Source: an uncultured Flavonifractor sp. (GTDB lineage: Bacteria; Bacillota; Clostridia; Oscillospirales; Oscillospiraceae). Taken from it: DNA of 32,271 nt. Of this stretch, positions 19,016-27,048 are shown in pieces (within the stretch, counting starts at the first letter, position 1; every line of letters starts with the position of its first letter). The notes beneath the pieces are model-generated. The model ran no database searches, was not told where the DNA came from, and worked only from the letters and a program-made list of their open reading frames with translations. The position numbers were made by a program, and so were the translations under genes. Where the stretch lies: the NCBI GenBank assembly GCA_947346365.1, contig CANAAV010000028.1, positions 1 through 32,271 on the forward strand, in the 5' to 3' direction.

Positions 19016-19045
19016 CATAGGGGGCTGCGCACGCAGCCCCCTATG
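19016..19045 (+). terminator. Intercistronic stem-loop after the lipoprotein gene
   Basis: A perfect 14-bp inverted repeat (19016-19029/19032-19045) beginning CATAGGGGGCTGCG closes around CA. Only a weak T-tail follows, so it may block mRNA decay or only partly terminate before the ATPase gene. Confidence 0.6.
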
Positions 19046-19110
19046 TTCCATCCGGACTCCGCCCGGCCCAGCCCCATTCGCGCCGGGACCTCTTAGAAAG
19101 GATGACAGCC

Positions 19111-20649
19111 TTGGAAGCAGTTCACGCAATTGAGCTCAGGCACATCACCAAGCGCTTTGGCAAGGTCGTCGCCAACGACGGCATTGACCTGACCCTGGAC
19201 CGGGGTGAGATTCTCTCCCTGCTGGGGGAAAACGGCAGCGGTAAAACCACGCTGATGAACATGCTCTCCGGCATCTATTTCCCGGACGAGGGAGAAATTT
19301 TGGTGCAGGGAAAGTCCGTGTCCATCCGCTCCCCTAAGGACGCCTATGAAAATGGCATCGGCATGATCCATCAGCACTACAAGCTGGTGGACGTGTTCAC
19401 CGCGGCGGAAAACATCGCCCTGGGCCTGCACGCTAAGGGCAGGCTGGATTTGAAGCAGGTGGCCGCCGGAATACGGAAAATCAGCGATCAATACGGCTTC
19501 GGCATCGACCCGGATAAGCGGATCTATAATATGTCCGTGTCGGAAAAGCAGACGGTGGAGATTATTAAAGTCCTCTACCGGGGAGCGGATATCCTGATTT
19601 TGGACGAGCCCACCGCCGTGCTCACCCCCCAGGAGACCGAGCGGCTGTTTACCATCCTGCGCTCCATGCGGGACGACGGAAAGGCTATCGTCATTATCAC
19701 CCACAAGCTCCACGAGGTCATGTCCCTGTCCGACCGGGTATCCGTACTGCGCAAGGGGAAATATATCGGCACCCTCGCCACCGCCCAGACCAGTCCTCAG
19801 GCCCTCACCGACATGATGGTGGGCCGGGCGGTGCGCTTAAATATCGACCGGCCGGAGCCCATGGACCCCAAGCCCCGGCTGACGGTGGAAAACCTCACTG
19901 TTCTGGACGCCGAGGGGGTCAAGCGGCTGGACGGGGCTACCTTTACCGCCCTGGGCGGCGAAATTTTGGGCGTGGCCGGCATCGCCGGGTCCGGGCAGCG
20001 GGAACTGCTGGAGGCCATTGCCGGATTGTGCCCCGCCACCGGCTCCGTCCTGTTTACCCCCGAAGGGGGCGCTCCCACTCAGCTCATCGGTAAAACGCCC
20101 ATGCAAATCAAGCAGGCGGGCGTGGCCATGGCCTTTGTGCCCGAGGACCGGCTTGGCATGGGACTGGTGGGCGGCATGGGCATGACCGGAAACATGATGC
20201 TGCGCTCCTGGCGCAAGGGCAGGGGCGCTTTCGTAGACCGGAGGGATCCCAACGCCCTGGCCCTGCGGGTGAAGGAAGAGCTGGAGGTAGTCACCCCCAG
20301 CGTGGAATTCCCGGTGCGCCGCCTGTCCGGCGGCAATGTGCAGAAGGTGCTGGTGGGCCGGGAGATCGCCTCCGCCCCTTCGGTGCTGATGAGCGCCTAC
20401 GCCGTCCGGGGCCTGGACATCAACACCTCGTATACCATCTATCATCTCATGACCGAACAGAAGCAGAAGGGCGTGGCGGTCATCTTTGTCGGCGAGGACC
20501 TGGACGTGCTGCTGGAGCTGTGCGACCGCATCTTAGTTCTCTGCGGCGGACAGGTGTCCGGCATTGTGGATGCCCGGCACGCCACCAAGGAAGAGGTCGG
20601 ATTGCTCATGACCCGGACCGGCGGAAAGGAGGACGGACCCCATGCATGA
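19111..20649 (+). CDS. Double ATP-binding protein of the BMP-type nucleoside ABC importer (NupO/RbsA-like)
   Basis: The product of about 512 residues holds two ABC domains, as in sugar and nucleoside importers of the RbsA/NupO group. The first domain has Walker A GENGSGKT (39-46), the modified signature MSVSEKQ and Walker B ILILDEPTA. The second has the degenerate P-loop GIAGSGQREL, signature LSGGNVQK and an altered Walker B VLMSAYAVRGLD, where the family usually shows QPTRGLD. I place the start at TTG 19111, because AAAGGA lies about eight bases upstream, whereas the in-frame ATG at 19102 touches the ribosome site. It overlaps the next permease gene by eight bases. Confidence 0.92.
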   Translation: MEAVHAIELRHITKRFGKVVANDGIDLTLDRGEILSLLGENGSGKTTLMNMLSGIYFPDEGEILVQGKSVSIRSPKDAYENGIGMIHQHYKLVDVFTAAENIALGLHAKGRLDLKQVAAGIRKISDQYGFGIDPDKRIYNMSVSEKQTVEIIKVLYRGADILILDEPTAVLTPQETERLFTILRSMRDDGKAIVIITHKLHEVMSLSDRVSVLRKGKYIGTLATAQTSPQALTDMMVGRAVRLNIDRPEPMDPKPRLTVENLTVLDAEGVKRLDGATFTALGGEILGVAGIAGSGQRELLEAIAGLCPATGSVLFTPEGGAPTQLIGKTPMQIKQAGVAMAFVPEDRLGMGLVGGMGMTGNMMLRSWRKGRGAFVDRRDPNALALRVKEELEVVTPSVEFPVRRLSGGNVQKVLVGREIASAPSVLMSAYAVRGLDINTSYTIYHLMTEQKQKGVAVIFVGEDLDVLLELCDRILVLCGGQVSGIVDARHATKEEVGLLMTRTGGKEDGPHA

Positions 20650-21730
20650 ACAAAAAACGCCTTTCATCCGTCTGGCCAAGCGGGACGCCATGCCCGGCGG
20701 GCAGGTGTGGTGCATCCGCGCCCTCTCCTTCGTAGCGGCTCTTCTGCTGGGGGCGGCTATCTTTCTGGTGCTGGGCCGCAACCCCTTCGCCGCTTACGCG
20801 ACGATTGTCAGCGGCGCTCTGGGCAAGCCCACCGCCATCCGTCAAACCGTCCGGGTAGCCATCCCGCTGCTGGGCACCGCCCTGGCCATCGCCCCCTGTT
20901 TCAAGATGCGCTTTTGGAACATCGGCGCCGAGGGTCAGATTACCGCCGGAGCGGTGGCCGCCAGCTACTTCGCCCTGTTCTGGTGCGACGCTCTGCCCGG
21001 TCCCCTGCTGATTTTGGTCATGGCCGCCGCCGGCGCCGCCGCCGGGGGACTGTGGGCCCTGATCCCCGCCTTTTTTAAGGCCAGGTGGGGTACCAATGAG
21101 ACGCTGTTTACCCTGATGATGAACTACATCATCATCGGCGTGGTCAAATGGCTCCAGGGCGGTCCCTGGGAGGGGCGGCCCGGCTCCCAGATCATCCCCC
21201 AGTTTGACCAAAAGGCCGTGCTGCCCAAGGTGCTGGGGGTCCACTGCGGCTGGATCATCGTGCTGGCGCTGACGGTATTTATGTTTGTCTATATGCGCTA
21301 TACCAAGCACGGCTATGAGATCTCTGTCATCGGCGAGAGTGAAAACACCGCCCGGTACGCCGGCATGAACGTAGGCCGGGTCATCATGCGCACCATGTTC
21401 CTCTCCGGCGCCATCAGCGGCATTGTGGGCTTTATGGTGGCCTCCGGTGCCAATAATACGCTGTACGACGGGGTGGCCGCCGGGGTGGGCTTTACCGCCA
21501 TTACCGTGGCCTGGCTGGCCCAGCTCAACCCCTTCGCCATGGTGGGCATATCCGGCCTGCTGGCAGTATTGGAAAAGGGAGCCGACACCCTGCATACCCG
21601 CATGAGCGTTCCGGCCTCTATTTCGGACATCATCACTGGCATCTTCCTGTTTTGTATGCTGGGGTGCGAATTTTTCATCAACTATAAGCTCATTTTCCGG
21701 GGCAGGCATGAGGAGGTGTCCAAGGCATGA
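20642..21730 (+). CDS. Nucleoside ABC transporter permease (NupP-like)
   Basis: The 362-residue product is a polytopic membrane protein of the branched-chain amino acid/ribose permease type (BPD_transp_2). A short cytosolic N-terminus is followed by a first helix around residues 26-45 and further helices; MRFWNIGAEGQI (about 88-99) and the loop YEISVIGESENTARYAGMNV are typical of BMP-type permeases. It forms the channel with the following permease. Its ATG lies inside the end of the ATPase gene with GGAAAGGAGG just upstream, and its stop overlaps the next start as ATGA, so the three are translationally coupled. Confidence 0.93.
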   Translation: MHEQKTPFIRLAKRDAMPGGQVWCIRALSFVAALLLGAAIFLVLGRNPFAAYATIVSGALGKPTAIRQTVRVAIPLLGTALAIAPCFKMRFWNIGAEGQITAGAVAASYFALFWCDALPGPLLILVMAAAGAAAGGLWALIPAFFKARWGTNETLFTLMMNYIIIGVVKWLQGGPWEGRPGSQIIPQFDQKAVLPKVLGVHCGWIIVLALTVFMFVYMRYTKHGYEISVIGESENTARYAGMNVGRVIMRTMFLSGAISGIVGFMVASGANNTLYDGVAAGVGFTAITVAWLAQLNPFAMVGISGLLAVLEKGADTLHTRMSVPASISDIITGIFLFCMLGCEFFINYKLIFRGRHEEVSKA

Positions 21731-22719
21731 ATATCCAGACGCTGCTGCTTCCCCTGATTATGGCGGCCATCATCAACGGCACGCCCCTGCTCTTCGGCAC
21801 CGTCGGGGAAATTCTGAGCGAAAAGGCGGGTAATCTGAACCTGGGCGTGGAGGGCATGATGTACATGGGCGGTGCCATGGGCCTGGGCGCGGCCTTCTAC
21901 TATGAGAGCCTGGCCGGCACTTCCGCCAACGGCATTGCCGCCGTGGCGCTGGCCCTGCTGTTCTCCTTCCTGGGCGGCGCTGCCGGCGCACTGATCTACA
22001 GCTTCGTGACCATCACTCTGCGGGCCAACCAGAACGTCACCGGTCTGGCGCTGGCTATCTTCGGCACCGGTGCGGGACAGTTTATTGGGGAATACATGCG
22101 CGTGACCTCCGGCGGGTATGTGTCCATCAGCCTGGAGCTCAAGACTTTTTTTGAAAATTCCCCCTTTCCCGCCTTTCTCCAAGACATTCCCGTCTTGGGC
22201 CCCCTGCTCTTCGGGCACAATATCTTTGTCTACATCGGGGTGGCGCTGGCCGTGTCCATGTCCCTCTTTTTAAACCGCAGCCGGGCGGGCCTGTGCCTGC
22301 GGGCGGTGGGAGAATCCCCCGCCACGGCCGACGCGGCGGGCGTCAACGTCACCCGGTACAAATACCTGGCCACCGTGATTGGCGGCGGCATCTCCGCCAT
22401 CGGCGGCATGGTATACATCACCACCATCGCCGGCAGCGTCTGGAACCACGAGGGGCTCTCCGGCGAGGGCTGGCTGGCGGTGGCTCTGGTCATCTTCTGC
22501 CTGTGGCGGCCTCTGAACGCCCTGTGGGGCTCGGTGCTCTTCGGCGCACTGATGATTCTCTACCTGCGCCTTCAGCTGCCCTTTATTCCCGATCAGCTGT
22601 ACAAAATCCTGCCCTATGTGGTAACGGTGATCGTGCTGATCCTCACCAGCCTGCGCAGCAGCAAGGATAAACAGCCTCCCGCCAGTCTGGGCGCGGCCTA
22701 TTTCCGGGAGGAGCGGTAA
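21727..22719 (+). CDS. Nucleoside ABC transporter permease (NupQ-like)
   Basis: The 330-residue product is the second permease. It starts with a hydrophobic helix without a signal peptide cleavage site and carries the conserved motif EKAGNLNLGVEGMMYMG (about 35-51) and the loop LCLRAVGESPATADAAGVN typical of NupQ-like proteins. It pairs with the preceding permease, from which it starts by an ATGA overlap with AGGAGG upstream. It is the last gene of the locus and is followed 30 bases later by a strong terminator. Confidence 0.93.
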   Translation: MNIQTLLLPLIMAAIINGTPLLFGTVGEILSEKAGNLNLGVEGMMYMGGAMGLGAAFYYESLAGTSANGIAAVALALLFSFLGGAAGALIYSFVTITLRANQNVTGLALAIFGTGAGQFIGEYMRVTSGGYVSISLELKTFFENSPFPAFLQDIPVLGPLLFGHNIFVYIGVALAVSMSLFLNRSRAGLCLRAVGESPATADAAGVNVTRYKYLATVIGGGISAIGGMVYITTIAGSVWNHEGLSGEGWLAVALVIFCLWRPLNALWGSVLFGALMILYLRLQLPFIPDQLYKILPYVVTVIVLILTSLRSSKDKQPPASLGAAYFREER

Positions 22720-22749
22720 CCCTCTGCGCGCCTCCCCTCCACCTATGAC

Positions 22750-22781
22750 AAAAGCCGGACATCAGATGATGTCCGGCTTTT
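22750..22781 (+). terminator. Rho-independent terminator of the nucleoside transporter operon
   Basis: A perfect 14-bp stem, AAAAGCCGGACATC (22750-22763) with its complement (22768-22781), closes on AGAT and ends in TTTT; the A-run on the other side makes it bidirectional. It marks the end of the GC-rich operon and the left edge of the AT-rich island. Confidence 0.85.
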
Positions 22782-23046
22782 GCCTAAGGAAAGAGGATAC
22801 AATGAAAGGAAAAGAAACTGTCTCTTGCAAGTGTTATCTTAAAGAAAAAATGTTAAAGAATCCATCTGAACTTGTTACAAAAAAATTAAATCTCTGTTTA
22901 TTCCTGTAAAATTTAGACCCTGTTTGAAAAATAAAGCTGCGCCCAAGGGAGAGGTAACGTAAGGAAGTTACCTCTCCCTTATTATTTGCAGACAGCCGAA
23001 AGTGATTGGATTACAGGGACTATTCAACACTTTGGAGGTTAATGTC
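22782..23046. other. AT-rich junction region
   Basis: Base composition falls sharply here. The only clear structure is the hairpin at 22945-22980. A 35-codon open frame (22802-22909) with a poor ribosome site is not supported by any recognised similarity. No attachment repeat was found. Confidence 0.4.
22945..22980. terminator. Perfect 14-bp stem-loop upstream of tnpV
   Basis: AAGGGAGAGGTAAC (22945-22958) and its complement (22967-22980) surround an eight-base loop; ATTATTT follows. It could be a terminator shielding tnpV or the end of a mobile unit. Confidence 0.5.
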
Positions 23047-23415
23047 ATGGAAAAGTCTATATTTGAGCAAATAGGTGGAACTTATCATCGAGAAGGAGAT
23101 TACTTTCTCCCAAATCTCACTGTGCCGGCAAACGCCCCTGTTGGTATCTGGGGCCAGCGCAGGCGGCAGTATCTGCGAGAACACAGGAAAGCTCTTTACA
23201 ACACCTTGCTACTCAGCGGGAAGCTGAATAGCCACTTGGCTGGTATCAATCAGCAGGCAAACGATATGTTTTCTCAGCTTGTAGAGCAGATGGCAGAGCA
23301 AGAGGGTATCACTGAACAGCTTAAAGCGGATAGCCAGATGGAATGGGCGGGCCAAATGAACAATATTCGTTCTGCGGTGGAAGAAATAGTGAACACAGAA
23401 ATTATATTTACCTAA
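23047..23415 (+). CDS. tnpV: TnpV-like transposon-encoded protein
   Basis: The 122-residue product matches the small TnpV proteins found in Clostridia mobilizable transposons of the Tn4451 type and in many gut integrative elements: SIFEQIGGTYHREGDYFLPN near the N-terminus, GIWGQRRRQYLREHRKALY (about 34-52), and the C-terminal QMNNIRSAVEEIVNTEIIF. Its function is not established. The ATG at 23047 has GGAGG eight bases upstream; an earlier in-frame start lacks one. No transposase, resolvase or other transposon gene accompanies it, so it is probably a remnant or passenger and marks the left part of the AT-rich island. Confidence 0.85.
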   Translation: MEKSIFEQIGGTYHREGDYFLPNLTVPANAPVGIWGQRRRQYLREHRKALYNTLLLSGKLNSHLAGINQQANDMFSQLVEQMAEQEGITEQLKADSQMEWAGQMNNIRSAVEEIVNTEIIFT

Positions 23416-23424
23416 ATGAATGGT

Positions 23425-23459
23425 GCCCATGCTCACGAACAAATTTCGCGGGCATGGGC
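23425..23459 (+). terminator. Hairpin after tnpV
   Basis: GCCCATGC (23425-23432) pairs with GCATGGGC (23452-23459), with a possible inner CGAA/TTCG stem. Only a weak T-rich tail follows. Confidence 0.45.
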
Positions 23460-23475
23460 GCTTTACTGAAACAGC

Positions 23476-23504
23476 TTGACTAATTTCGTTCAAACGAATA
23501 TAAT
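23476..23504 (+). promoter_or_regulatory. Near-consensus promoter of the restriction-modification operon with internal palindromic operator
   Basis: TTGACT (23476-23481) and a perfect TATAAT (23499-23504) are spaced by exactly 17 bases. The spacer contains the palindrome TTCGTT-CA-AACGAA (23485-23498). A dimeric regulator bound there would block RNA polymerase, as expected for a self-regulated restriction-modification control gene; the next gene encodes a small HTH protein. Confidence 0.75.
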
Positions 23505-23549
23505 GATAGTGAAATATGGCAGATTTTGAAGCAGTTTGAGGTGTCAAAC

Positions 23550-23756
23550 GTGAACGAATTTATTACGGTTCAGGAAGCCGCCGAAAAATGGGGTATAACG
23601 CCACGGCAAGTCCAAATTCTTTGTAAAGAGGGACGAATTGCTGGAGTAGCGCGTATGAGCCGGATTTGGATTATTCCAAGAGACGCAAAGAAACCAACGG
23701 GAGATAAAAGGCGCAATACGGGAGGAAAAGATGATGCTACAAAGCACCATGTTTGA
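23550..23756 (+). CDS. Small helix-turn-helix DNA-binding protein, probable controller of the R-M operon
   Basis: The 68-residue product is a short excisionase/MerR-type HTH domain: FITVQEAAEKWGITPRQVQ (about 4-22) followed by CKEGRIAGVARMSRIWIIP, the wing ending in the typical IP. I chose the GTG at 23550 because GAGGTG lies six bases upstream. The C-terminal tail is charged. The gene overlaps the methyltransferase gene by 26 bases in another frame. Position and the palindrome in its promoter suggest autoregulation and timing of methylase and nuclease expression, but it is not of the classic C-protein family, so this role is inferred. Confidence 0.75.
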   Translation: MNEFITVQEAAEKWGITPRQVQILCKEGRIAGVARMSRIWIIPRDAKKPTGDKRRNTGGKDDATKHHV

Positions 23757-24837
23757 ACAACAAAAAATAGACTTATCCTCCGCACCGTGGACAATGCACG
23801 AATTTTTTGCCGGAAGTGGACTTGTGGCCTATGGTTTAAAGGGGATGTTTGCGCCTGTTTGGGCTAACGATATCAGCGAGCAAAAGGCAACTGTTTATAA
23901 AGCTAACTTTGGTGATAACCATTTTGAACTTGATGATATCAAAAATATTCGAGGATATGAGTTACCGTGCGCCCATTTGTCGTGGGCCAGCTTTCCCTGC
24001 CAAGATTTGTCATTAGCCGGTTCGTTGGGCGGTATCCATGCGTCGAGAAGCGGACTTGTATGGGAATGGCTGCGTGTTTTAGACGAGATGGAACAACGTC
24101 CCAAAATTTTGCTGTTAGAAAACGTAGTTGGGCTTCTTTCCACAAGTAAAGGCAATAATTATCGCATCCTCCACACGGCCCTTGTCGAGCGTGGCTATGA
24201 TTGCGGAGCAATCGTGTTAAATGCTTCGTATTTTGTACCGCAGTCCAGACCAAGAGTATTTATTCTCGCTGTGGAGCATGGCTGTCAAATTCCAGACGAG
24301 TTAGTTGGCGATGGCCCATGCTGGTTACATACTAAAACAGCGATTGAACTGGGGCGTTCTTTACCGCAATGGATATGGTGGAAAACAGGAAAACCGTTGC
24401 GGCGCAGCAAAACGTTGAAAGACATTGTGGATGATACAGCTCCCTTTGATAAGGACAACGTACTCCGGCTGGTGCCGGAACGGCATCAAACCAAACTGAA
24501 TGCTCATAATACTGTTTATGCCACGGGCTATCGCCGGACTCGACACGGCGAACAACAGCTTGAATTGCGTTTTGATGGTATTGCAGGGTGTCTACGGACG
24601 CCAGAGGGCGGGAGCAGTAAGCAATATTTAATAGTCAAAAAGGATGGAATGACCCATGCGCGATTGCTAACTGTCCGCGAGGCCGCTCGGCTTATGGGAG
24701 CGCCAGATAGTTTTATTCTGCCTGGTAGCTATAACGATGGATATAAAGCGATGGGCGATGCAGTAGCGATGCCCGTGGCACGGTTTATTGGCGAACGCTT
24801 CTTAACAAAAATTGCGGAGGCAGTATACGATGATTAA
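23731..24837 (+). CDS. DNA (cytosine-5)-methyltransferase of a type II R-M system
   Basis: The 368-residue product has the C5-methyltransferase motifs in order: I FFAGSG (25-30), IV SFPCQDLSLAG with catalytic Cys90, VI ENVVG (130-134), VIII QSRPR (171-175), IX REAARLMG (316-323) and X GDAVAMPVA (342-350). It moves a methyl group from S-adenosylmethionine to C5 of cytosine within a target site; the recognition region lies between VIII and IX (about 185-310) and its target cannot be read from sequence. The ATG has GGAGG five bases upstream. The downstream gene begins inside its stop region (eight-base overlap). All motifs are intact, so it is probably active. Confidence 0.95.
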   Translation: MMLQSTMFEQQKIDLSSAPWTMHEFFAGSGLVAYGLKGMFAPVWANDISEQKATVYKANFGDNHFELDDIKNIRGYELPCAHLSWASFPCQDLSLAGSLGGIHASRSGLVWEWLRVLDEMEQRPKILLLENVVGLLSTSKGNNYRILHTALVERGYDCGAIVLNASYFVPQSRPRVFILAVEHGCQIPDELVGDGPCWLHTKTAIELGRSLPQWIWWKTGKPLRRSKTLKDIVDDTAPFDKDNVLRLVPERHQTKLNAHNTVYATGYRRTRHGEQQLELRFDGIAGCLRTPEGGSSKQYLIVKKDGMTHARLLTVREAARLMGAPDSFILPGSYNDGYKAMGDAVAMPVARFIGERFLTKIAEAVYDD

Positions 24838-25765
24838 TCCAGAAGAACGCTTGAAAGCATTTCAAGCTGAAAACAATATTTTTACCAAAGGCCCGCTATC
24901 GCTGGTCGTGCAGTTTACTCGTTTGGTGCAGGACAAGCAGTTTCCGTTGAATCCTGATGATTTTCAGACCAGCAGCAAGGGGCAAGTAGCTGGGTTAGGC
25001 GGCGGAAATCTGAAAAAGATTTTGAAAGAGCATAGCATTACCCAACAACTGTCGGCTGAAGGCGGGCGAACCAGCCGGGGCAGCATGGGATTGATGATTA
25101 AATATGTGGATTTTCTCAATGCGTGGAATACAGATGAAGCCGTAGACTTTGCCGTTGTCGAAGCATTTTGGGCGGAACAGGTTAGAGAGTATTTTAGAAA
25201 TCAGCCGTTCGTTTTGACTGCTGACACATCTAAAACAATCGGCGCTAATTTGGACGAACTGTTTGAGCAGGCAAAAAAGCGGCAAAAGCAGAATCCGGGT
25301 ACGCAGTATCTTGGAACGGTGTTGCAGCATTTGGTGGCAGCTAAACTCTGCCTTATTATGCCGGAAGGAGCTTTTGAAATTCATGGCGCTTCAGTAGCGG
25401 ACGGCCCAACGGATCGTAACGGTGATTTTGTCATCAATAGCACGATTATCCACTGTACTACTATGCCAGGGGCGCTCCTGATTGAAAAATGTAAAGCCAA
25501 TTTGCGGAGCGGGTGTCATCCTGTTATCATCACAATTTTTGAGCGCGTGCATACGGCGCTGAACCTGGCGGAAGATGCTGGCCTTGCTGGGCGCGTAGAG
25601 GTGTGGGATATTCAGCAATTCTTATCCGCAAATGTATATGAACACAGCTTATTTGATGAAGCAAAGCGTAACTCTACCTTGTCGGATATTATCAGCCGCT
25701 ACAACAATATTGTGCTGGAAACTGAAACCGATCCAAGTCTCCGCATTGAGTTCGAGGCAAGGTGA
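24830..25765 (+). CDS. Predicted partner restriction endonuclease (DUF4928-like)
   Basis: The 311-residue product resembles the uncharacterised DUF4928-type proteins that I recall lying beside C5-methyltransferase genes. Its placement between the methyltransferase and Vsr genes is that of the cognate endonuclease. Segments worth noting are FEIHGASVADGPTDRNGDFVIN (given here only in part: DGPTDRNGDF, about residues 196-205) and a later LLIEKCKANLRSG; the aspartates and the E-x-C-K stretch could form a divergent PD-(D/E)XK site, but this is weak. The ATG at 24830 has GGAGG nine bases upstream and overlaps the methyltransferase stop by eight bases, so synthesis is coupled. Endonuclease activity is inferred from context. 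Confidence 0.6.
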   Translation: MINPEERLKAFQAENNIFTKGPLSLVVQFTRLVQDKQFPLNPDDFQTSSKGQVAGLGGGNLKKILKEHSITQQLSAEGGRTSRGSMGLMIKYVDFLNAWNTDEAVDFAVVEAFWAEQVREYFRNQPFVLTADTSKTIGANLDELFEQAKKRQKQNPGTQYLGTVLQHLVAAKLCLIMPEGAFEIHGASVADGPTDRNGDFVINSTIIHCTTMPGALLIEKCKANLRSGCHPVIITIFERVHTALNLAEDAGLAGRVEVWDIQQFLSANVYEHSLFDEAKRNSTLSDIISRYNNIVLETETDPSLRIEFEAR

Positions 25766-25771
25766 TTTGCT

Positions 25772-26191
25772 GTGGCGGATGTGTTTGATGAAGAAAAACG
25801 CTCTGATATCATGCGGCGGGTCAAGTCAAAAAAGAATAAGTCTACAGAACTTCGCTTGATTGAAATATTCAAACAGAATGGTATCACTGGCTGGCGGCGG
25901 AATTATCCTGTTAAGGGTCATCCCGATTTTGTGTTTCCAAAGGAAAGGATCGCAGTGTTTGTAGATGGCTGTTTCTGGCATGGGCATGATTGCCGGAACA
26001 CCCGTCCCGCAGATGACCAAGAGTATTGGCAAAAGAAACGAGAACGGAATATAAAACATGACCAAGAAGTAACAGCTATGTTTGAAGCACGCGGGTGGAC
26101 AGTATTACGGATTTGGGAGTGCGAACTAAAAAAGAAGAACACTGACATTCTAATGCTTAAAATGGCTACTTTATTAAAAATTTGCTCTTAG
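25772..26191 (+). CDS. vsr: Very short patch repair (Vsr) mismatch endonuclease
   Basis: The 139-residue product matches Vsr, which nicks DNA 5' of the T in T:G mismatches produced by deamination of 5-methylcytosine at the sites of the partner methyltransferase. The motif GHPDFVFPKERIAVFVDG holds Asp52; GCFWHGHDC carries His70 and putative zinc ligands Cys67, His72 and Cys74, with Cys117 (WECEL) as the fourth; YWQKKRERN follows. The start is GTG with AAGGTG seven bases upstream, six bases after the endonuclease stop. Its presence supports a 5-methylcytosine system. Confidence 0.95.
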   Translation: MADVFDEEKRSDIMRRVKSKKNKSTELRLIEIFKQNGITGWRRNYPVKGHPDFVFPKERIAVFVDGCFWHGHDCRNTRPADDQEYWQKKRERNIKHDQEVTAMFEARGWTVLRIWECELKKKNTDILMLKMATLLKICS

Positions 26192-26217
26192 GGGAAATAA
26201 TATAAAATGCTGGGAGA

Positions 26218-26964
26218 ATGAATGTGGACATAAATAAAATAAATACTGTGTGCTGTTGGATGCGGAATTTATCAAATCAACCAAATGTTTTGAATATGCC
26301 GGTTTCTACTGCGGATGTAACAAATATCCGCGAAGGGCTTCTTATTATTGCTAAAGATATTGAGCGTGAGCAACCTGTTCTTAGCAATCAGTTGATGACA
26401 ATCAAAAATAGACTGTTTAGAGAAGTTCCCGCAAGTTGGAATACCATTCATATTTACATAAATCCATTTGCCTTTGGACAAGGAATTGAAGTATTAGATA
26501 TCTTGTTGGCACAGAATTTCAATAGACAAGACAATTGGTGCCATTTGATTCATCCTCGGATAGCTCAAGTATCAAAGAAACTCTATTTTGATGGTAGTTA
26601 TGCTAACGCGGCTTGTGATGCGTTTATTGAAATAAATGATAGAGTAAAAAGGCTTTTTCAGGTGGTAAAACCTGGAGAGGATATCCCTGATGGCGATGCG
26701 GCAATGAAAAGGGTGTTTTCTACAAAGAACCCTTTGATAGAATTTTGTGATCGTTCCACTGATTCTGGTGCGAATACACAAAAAGGATTTATGGAGATGC
26801 TTGCAGGAGCGATGTCAGCCTTGCGTAATCCTAAAGCCCACGCAAATATACAAATAGAACGGGATGACGCTATGCGTTGTCTGATATTCGCAAGTATGTT
26901 GATGTATAAAATTGATGAAGCGGTGCTTTATTCAAAGATAATAGAACCGCTAAAGTCGCAGTAA
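26218..26964 (+). CDS. Ymh-family (TIGR02391-like) protein with HEPN-type Rx4H motif
   Basis: The 248-residue product matches the C-terminal Ymh/TIGR02391 domain: SYANAACDAFIEINDRVKR (about 127-145), DGDAAMKRVFS, then GFMEMLAGAMSALRNPKAH (190-208). R203-N-P-K-A-H208 fits the Rx4-6H motif of HEPN domains, many of which are RNases in defense and toxin systems. The N-terminal 110 residues are not recognised. The family is often found in mobile or defense regions. ATG 26218 is only one base from GGGAG; GTG 26224 would be spaced seven bases and may be the true start. It lies 26 bases after vsr, and is probably co-transcribed. Whether it is a toxin, an abortive-infection effector or an R-M accessory is open. 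Confidence 0.75.
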   Translation: MNVDINKINTVCCWMRNLSNQPNVLNMPVSTADVTNIREGLLIIAKDIEREQPVLSNQLMTIKNRLFREVPASWNTIHIYINPFAFGQGIEVLDILLAQNFNRQDNWCHLIHPRIAQVSKKLYFDGSYANAACDAFIEINDRVKRLFQVVKPGEDIPDGDAAMKRVFSTKNPLIEFCDRSTDSGANTQKGFMEMLAGAMSALRNPKAHANIQIERDDAMRCLIFASMLMYKIDEAVLYSKIIEPLKSQ

Positions 26965-27048
26965 CCGCCAAATCTGATAGTGGATTGGGCCACTTCTGTT
27001 GATGTAGATATAGGGTAGTTAGAAAATCGGTTGAGGGAGGGGAGCCTT

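Noticed and set aside
22802..22909. 35-codon open frame beginning MKGKETVSCK
   Set aside because: AT-rich junction sequence, weak ribosome site and no recognisable relative; it could be chance.
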